63,704 nt of DNA from Choanephora cucurbitarum. Lineage: Eukaryota; Mucoromycota; Mucoromycetes; Mucorales; Choanephoraceae. Below are positions 58,698 to 63,704 of the stretch, one piece after another. Numbering within the stretch: position 1 is the stretch's first letter; every line of letters begins with the position of its first letter. The stretch spans positions 1 to 63,704 of the forward strand of contig JAIWNI010000138.1 in assembly GCA_025331435.1 (NCBI GenBank). The letters are read 5' to 3'. The notes under the pieces were generated by a model. It searched no databases and was not told the DNA's origin. It saw nothing but the letters and a program-made list of their open reading frames with translations. Both the position numbers and the translations under genes were made by a program.

Positions 58698-58901
58698 TTA
58701 TACTTCGACCCTTGTAATTTCTAGATTTTTTTCTTTGTTTTCTTTATTTTCTTTACCTGTTTTGCTTGCGTATACACCTTGCAGCTGCTCATCATTAGTG
58801 TCTTCATTCAACACCATCTTGCCTACTTTCCTAACAAGCAACAGTTTCTTTTTGTCCAGCAAACCTCTTGCAATATAACTATAAACATGACGATTCAGCA
58901 C
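58698..58901 (-). CDS. Small fragment of an unrecognised KDZ-element gene (67 aa)
   Basis: The codons read LLLVRKVGKMVLNEDTNDEQLQGVYASKTGKENKENKEKNLEITRVEV in shorter blocks, a Lys/Glu-rich C-terminal-like sequence ending in a stop at 58698. It has protein-like composition and may be the last exon of the second gene of the element, or a separate remnant. No splice path from the upstream exons was traced through 58902-59890, so the link is a guess. Confidence 0.35.
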   Translation of the reverse strand: MLNRHVYSYIARGLLDKKKLLLVRKVGKMVLNEDTNDEQLQGVYASKTGKENKENKEKNLEITRVEV

Positions 58902-59899
58902 ATCTTTTTAAAGGTATAAGTATCACTTGTTATATGAAATGTTTGAAGAATCAGTCCTTTATGCTGTAGAACAAAGTGTAGATGGCCTTATGGACTTCCA
59001 CGCACATCAAGTGCAGGCAGTAGTTTTGCCTTTGTAGAGCTTGGGTGCTCCATGCATGTCTTGAAGTCTATGCTGAGAATGCCCATGCTTCAACTAGGCT
59101 TACTTCTGTATTATTATCGATTGCTTAATGAAATAAATATATGAAATGGTTTGCAATTAGACTTGTTCAGAGTAATGATTATCTCGCTTAGCTTGATTTT
59201 GTTTGATTTGTTGTTGTTGTGTTAGAGCAGTTAGTGCTTCACTCTTCGTGAACTTCATAAAATTAATAAGCTGAAAGACTAGACGAAGACATCATATGAA
59301 AGTTATATGTTGCCCAAACAACAGACATATGTGCGCAAACCAAGTCTTACATGAGAACTAATAACTACACACCATCTGCACGATGTTCAATGAAATCCCC
59401 TGAAGTACTTCATTCTTATATGATTATATCTATTATATTAAAACCAGAGATGTAGGTATTTTTTAAACAAATGATTTATTTAAAATAGCTTCTTAAAAAT
59501 ATGTACTCCTTGTGTCAAGAGCAAAAGACAACTAGCGATACAAATCGTTTTGTATCAAACAAGTGAAATGTAAAACAGAAACCTTTGAACTCTGTTAACA
59601 GGGGGCCATGACTTCAAACAAAAAGTATAGTTCAACGCGTCTTAAACCAAGATAAAATAAAAGCTTTCTTGAGAGTATTCGCGGTAGTCTCCACTAAGGG
59701 CGAGATAGCTCTTGTATATCTCTATCTGCTTGCAACTACTAGCATGCTTGCCCTTGAACTAAAATAGTATTAAATAGCAGAAATTTGGTTTGTACTTACC
59801 TTACAATATTTGTTTGAAACGAAAGAAAGAGAAAAAGAGAAAATTAATTACCAGGGCAGGGGTTGCTTATAACACATTATGGAGTTTGAAAATATGACT
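58902..59899. other. KDZ element internal spacer, no exon traced
   Basis: About 1 kb, AT-rich, only short frames. It may hold introns of the second gene. Nothing recognised. Confidence 0.4.
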
Positions 59900-61168
59900 G
59901 TTTATTACTCTTCCATTTCTTCAGGCGAAGCAGGAAGGGAAGAACAGAAGGAGAAGCGCAAGCAGTTACGTTGATGCTTCCATTGTGAAGACCAATGGCC
60001 ATTTGCCTAATGTTTCAATATCGGCCATATTCAATCGATACCGGCCATTGGTCTCATCACCTGGGAATCGAGGCCAAGGGCAGAGAAGGCAAGACTGGCC
60101 TTTCAGAATTAGGGCTCAACAGACTTACCCAAGGAATATGAATGATCTTGTCATTCTTCTTGTATTGCCCTGTATACAACATTATCAGCCCATTAGCCTA
60201 TCGTATTAAATTTACTTACTGTAGAGCCCCAAAACTGTACTTAAGATGTACTTCCTCAAGTAGGCCTTCTTCTTGCTCTTGGCATCACTGTTTCTACAGT
60301 CCAAGGATTCGAAAGAATCAACTTTGAGGTCTTGAAGACACTCAAGTGCCCCATAGCTAATTCTTTCCTTTTCTGAAAAATAAAGATGTTAAAGTTAGAC
60401 AAGTGTTGTAGAGATACTGCATATTAATCATACCTGTAGAGACAGGAGCAACGTCCTGATCCTTGCGGATTACCATTCGCTGAAATACAGCGTGGGCCAC
60501 ACGATTTTCTCAACGCAGAGTTCACTTGCGTTTGAAAGGCTTCACCAACAGCTATAGTAGTTGTAGCGCATAAGTTATCTACTAGTAAAGTACAAAGTAT
60601 TTTTAAGTTACTTACCACTGTTTGCATACCATTCAGATACGTCGGGCAGTTCAGTCCTGTCGGTGGCATAAATGATTACTACGTGAGTGTTGAACTCACT
60701 TAGTAACCATTTACAGAAGCCTTTCATTTGCTGGATGCTGTTGGCCAGCAACTGACTCGTCGAGGATTCAGATACCTGAGAAACAGTGCAGTTGAATGCC
60801 TGAGTCTCTTTTTCCAACTCGACAAGTTCAGGTGCTTTCTTGTCAACCAAATCCTTGTAAGTGCGACGAATTTTTTTATAGTCGTCAGGACGTCTAAAAT
60901 GCAAGCCCTTCTTGCGGCTGTTATGCAAGTATTGTTGCCATCTGTTTCTCTTCTTCTTATCTTCAGAGGAACAAAGACAGACTTGACCATAGGGATCATC
61001 TGGGGAGCCAGACGGACCAACACCATATAACTGGACTTTCTGTTTGTCTTCTTCAGGGTGATTCTCAAAGAATTTTTTCTGAAGTTCTTCCAATTCTTCC
61101 AAGTAGCTCTTAAGGTGAGGCTTTTCTTGTAGCGTTTGTTCTGATGGGGTGAAGAGTTTAGCAATCAT
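59900..61168 (-). CDS. Second gene of the KDZ element, unrecognised, multi-exon
   Basis: Exon 1, 61168-60616, starts MIAKLFTPSEQTL, 67 bp inside the right terminal repeat, and encodes ~184 residues: a helical Glu/Lys-rich start, then VQLYGVGPSGSPDDPYGQVCLCSS, a basic region (KKKRNRWQQYLHNSRKKG), and GFCKWLLSEFNTHVVIIYATDRTELPDVSEWY. Consistent phase-1 joins give exon 2 at 60508-60434 (NRVAHAVFQRMVIRKDQDVAP) and exon 3 at 60372-60230 (KERISYGALECLQDL...KKAYLRKYILSTVLGLY); a short exon near 60166-60130 (YKKNDKIIHIPW) may follow. The 3' end is not resolved. No known domain recognised. Its position and co-orientation with the transposase suggest an element-encoded accessory protein. Confidence 0.6.
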
Positions 61169-61235
61169 TTTCGAAAAATAACAGGGACGAGAAAAGAGAA
61201 GGCTTGTAAAAATAGGCACAGTGCAAGACTTTTGC

Positions 61236-61410
61236 TGTTTAATTTCGAAGCCAGATCAGAATAGGTTTAAGCAGGTAAATAAACATTTTGTATGGTAATA
61301 AACTTTTTGTATGGTAAATAATTTTTTCTTGCAACGTTAGCAGGTAAATAAATTTATTTACCAGCAATATTTTTTTGCTAGATTTGCAACGGAGAAATAA
61401 ATACTAGGTG
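61236..61410 (-). repeat. KDZ right terminal inverted repeat (175 bp)
   Basis: Reverse complement of 54287-54462 except for one missing T in a TTTATTACC-type motif. It holds the same 20-bp palindrome at 61343-61362 and ends CTAGGTG at 61410. Confidence 0.95.
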
Positions 61411-61417
61411 ATTTTTG
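61411..61417. other. 7-bp target duplication, right copy
   Basis: ATTTTTG, identical to 54280-54286. Confidence 0.8.
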
Positions 61418-61469
61418 AGATTTACGCTCCGCTTCCATATTAAGAAGAATTTTTTTGCAAGCTTTTATG

Positions 61470-61982
61470 GGTTGATTTTCAATTTTCTGTGAGACTTATG
61501 TAACTTTGAGAATTGCTCAACCAGGGCGAAAGTTTCTTCAACGTCTTTGCCTTGTGCATAAGCTCGAATGTATGCAAAGCTCTTGTTAAAAAAATCTTCT
61601 AATAGTTAGTGGCTGCTCATTAGAGGGGCAGACACTGTCCAAGAAGTTGTGAGTATTCCTATCCAGTGATTGGAAGGAATAATCACACTCCCGGCGTGCT
61701 TCTCTCTTGGCAGCGCCCCAGTACCGCTCAATCCAGTTGCATTCGCAGTGGTACTTGGGGTATAGTTCGAAAATGAAACCATTGTTCTCAATGACTTCGG
61801 CAAGGATGGACTTCTGTTGAAGAAAGTCCGGCTGAACTTCCAAAAAGGTGAACAACACAACACCTGCGAGATTCAATAGCCACATTGTTACAATAGCGGA
61901 CCATGCTGTATCTCTCTTGTTCGTTCAAAAAAAGCTTGCGATCCGCAAGAATGCCTCTGATGCCTATGAAATACTTTTTCAT
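61470..61982 (-). pseudogene. Relic of an IS630/Tc1-like DDE transposase, C-terminal part
   Basis: Minus-strand frames give ADRKLFLNEQERYSMVRYC (about 61940), then PDFLQQKSILAEVIENNGF and ELYPKYHCECNWIERYWGAAKREAR (about 61770-61690), then IRRF and, after a 1-nt frame change at about 61600, NKSFAYIRAYAQG. The HCExNxIExYWGxxKR block is the third-acid region of a DDE transposase group abundant in fungi. The first two catalytic acids and the N-terminal domain are absent in the window, and the frame break makes it non-functional. Confidence 0.65.
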
Positions 61983-62104
61983 TTTTCCACCCTTATATTG
62001 AATGTTACTAAAAAGCCGTATAAAATAGAAATGTCTCTAAATTAACTTACAGCATGAGTTTTTGGATGAATTTTTAGGTATTCATTCGTTTTGGGTAATA
62101 CTTG

Positions 62105-62205
62105 GCGCACTCACTTTCACACTCACTTTTTCTAGATACACCCCACTTTTCACACTCACTTTTGTTTGTGCCACACTCACTTTTGTTCGTACTACACTCA
62201 CCTTT
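62105..62205. repeat. CACTCACTTTT minisatellite
   Basis: About six irregular copies of CACACTCACTTTT, spaced 10-24 bp, followed by a C-rich then T-rich run. Non-coding. Confidence 0.8.
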
Positions 62206-62477
62206 TCTCCCCCCCTCCCCTTTTTTTTGTTAGGTACACTTTTAAAATATAATAAAATTATCGATATTGAAAATTAACAATGGAAACAAGTTGACAATAA
62301 GTCAACCTTATATTTATGTGATATTTATAGAGATAATTATATTAAAGAAATAATAGCGATGATAACAATCACAAAACAGAGGTCAAGAGTAAGGATCGAA
62401 AGCAGAGGAAAATCAATAATCGTTGAAAATTGCTAAAAAAATGCTGATTAGATTTGCTATATTTCAAAGCCTTAACA

Positions 62478-63623
62478 TTACATACCAGAATCTTTTGGCA
62501 ACTGATCGGCGAAAATCAGATGACGATTCCATGCTGTTTTCTTGATGTTAGTTTCCTTGCCAAGATTAAAAGTAGCAAACTCGTAAGACAAGTCGGGCAA
62601 GGGACAGGGGAACTTTTTTGATCTTCTTAAGCCCAATGTTACCCAATGGTTCTCATTTACTCTGTGGAGCAATAATGGCTGTGGGAGCTTCTTTTTTATG
62701 TCTGCATCGGTGTAACTGGCAAGAAGAGGGAAAAAAGATATACCTCTGGTTCTCTGCAAACTTTCTCTCGGAAAAGATAGCAATTGGGACAAAGAAAGTA
62801 TCAGCAGCTAGTTGAGGACAGCCAACGGTAGAGAAGTAATATTCTTGGCCACACGAGTAAACTACATCATCTTCATCATCTTCGTTTCTATCAAAAATCT
62901 CGTCTAGAATCACCTCACTACCAATCTTCTCTTCAATGCCGTAACATACTCTTTTCTTGACATCGTCAAAGTCGAAATAGGTCCCTAAAGTGGCTCTTGT
63001 AGAACAACTCGTTTCTCAGCAGGGTATCTCTCATCTTTTTTTTTGACTGTCCAAAATTCGCCTTCATCATCATACAATTGGAACAGCCAATGCTCTCCAA
63101 CCACAAAAACCCATCCCCTTCAACATTCACAAGTACAGTGTAGTTTTCTTTGGGAATGTTGGGGTCAATTTGTGGACATCAAATATTCATAGTAAGATTC
63201 TATTGTATTTTTCATGAGTCGTTATGTTTATGCTTTCTTTGTAGATTTTTAATCATACACCGTTTTCAAGCTCATTGCTTATTTCATCTTCTTCCTTTTC
63301 TTCTTGATTTTGAGCCTTTTGATACTAGCAGCATCACAATCGCCTTTTCGCTTTCTCTTTTGCTCTGCTTTTTCTAACTTAATGAGATCACTCTATTTTC
63401 CAAAAAGGGTTTCGACTGCTTTTTTCCATGCCAACTTGAGACGTCTTTCCCCTCTTTGGCCGGCCTTTTGAATCAACGAAATGGATGGCTTCTTCATCTT
63501 GTCAAGTGAATTTTCACATGCATCTTCTTCTGAAGAATGCAAGTCATCCAAGATGGTTGGCATTTCTTGATGCGAGACTGAATTCGTAAAGATTTTCTTC
63601 TTCGATTCTGTTGAAAGATGCAT
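62478..63623 (-). pseudogene. OTU-family cysteine protease-like gene, frameshifted
   Basis: Upstream part (63623-63393) is basic and Ser/Lys-rich. The OTU domain begins near 63110 (VNVEGDGF, followed after a frame change by CGWRALAV), where the conserved DGFCGWRAL catalytic Cys motif is split by an extra T in a run of five. It continues with VKKRVCYGIEEKIGSEVILDE and CPQLAADTFFVPIAIFS (about 62830-62780), and then in another frame LLLHRVNENHWVTLGL (about 62670), which holds the catalytic His. OTU proteases remove ubiquitin; in these fungi OTU domains also occur inside transposon-encoded proteins. At least three frame changes, one at the catalytic Cys, make it a pseudogene. Confidence 0.6.
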
Positions 63624-63704
63624 GTAGTTTCAAACAGGTACTGTCTTTTTGTGCTATCGATCAAATTAAATGGATGAGTTTGCTTTGGCTCTTCGTGAAT
63701 GTTG

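Larger units (their letters stand above)
54287..61410 (-). mobile_element. KDZ-class DNA transposon, 7.1 kb, two genes
   Basis: Bounded by terminal inverted repeats of 176 bp (54287-54462) and 175 bp (61236-61410) that differ by one missing T. Both ends start CACCTAGTATTTATTTCTCC reading inward. A 7-bp target duplication ATTTTTG flanks it. The element holds a Kyakuja-Dileera-Zisupton transposase gene (57737-54531) and a second, unrecognised gene (61168 to about 59900), both on the minus strand, with a short third fragment at 58901-58698. Near-identical ends and an intact duplication point to a fairly recent insertion. Confidence 0.9.

Overview
The window looks like nuclear DNA of an early-diverging fungus, most likely a Mucoromycota/Mucorales member. 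The evidence is AT-rich sequence, dense conserved genes split by 45-65 nt GT-AG introns, pyrimidine-rich leaders, and a transposon load (KDZ, Helitron, Tc1/mariner, MULE with SWIM, OTU-protease relics) typical of that group. No rRNA, tRNA or CRISPR array was recognised by eye.

Left part (1-34 kb), repeat-rich. A decayed Ty3/gypsy-type LTR retrotransposon (1037-13831) carries a Helitron (about 3707-8962) nested inside its pol region. Its right LTR abuts a 168-bp fragment of a KDZ transposon end (13832-13999). A long, nearly gene-free stretch follows (14-23.6 kb). Next come a MULE with ~125-bp inverted repeats (23601-26229), a 137-bp GC-rich tandem satellite (26405-26931), a truncated RGS-like fragment, an intact seven-exon orphan gene (29320-31139), and a Tc1/mariner element with CAG...CTG ends and flanking TA (32103-33650).

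Centre (34.4-53.5 kb), ordinary conserved genes, all modelled exon by exon: NAR1; ATG101, folylpolyglutamate synthase, a MoCF/CinA-like protein and an arrestin-like protein (four minus-strand genes in tight tandem); the mitochondrial phosphate carrier; a WBP2-like GRAM protein; a two-finger C2H2 factor; a zeta-class GST; DPB4; a SAM methyltransferase; and the PP2A scaffold subunit A. Splicing is unusual in places: a predicted single-nucleotide exon in the phosphate carrier, a 20-nt exon in ATG101, and three GC-AG introns.

Right part (54.3-63.7 kb). A 7.1-kb two-gene DNA transposon of the KDZ class (54287-61410) has near-identical 176/175-bp terminal inverted repeats and a 7-bp target duplication. 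Beyond it lie relics of an IS630/Tc1-like DDE transposase and an OTU-type cysteine protease gene broken by frameshifts. The KDZ element, with an unrecognised second gene and repeat-rich termini that recur beside the LTR element 40 kb away, is the best candidate for a little-described system here.
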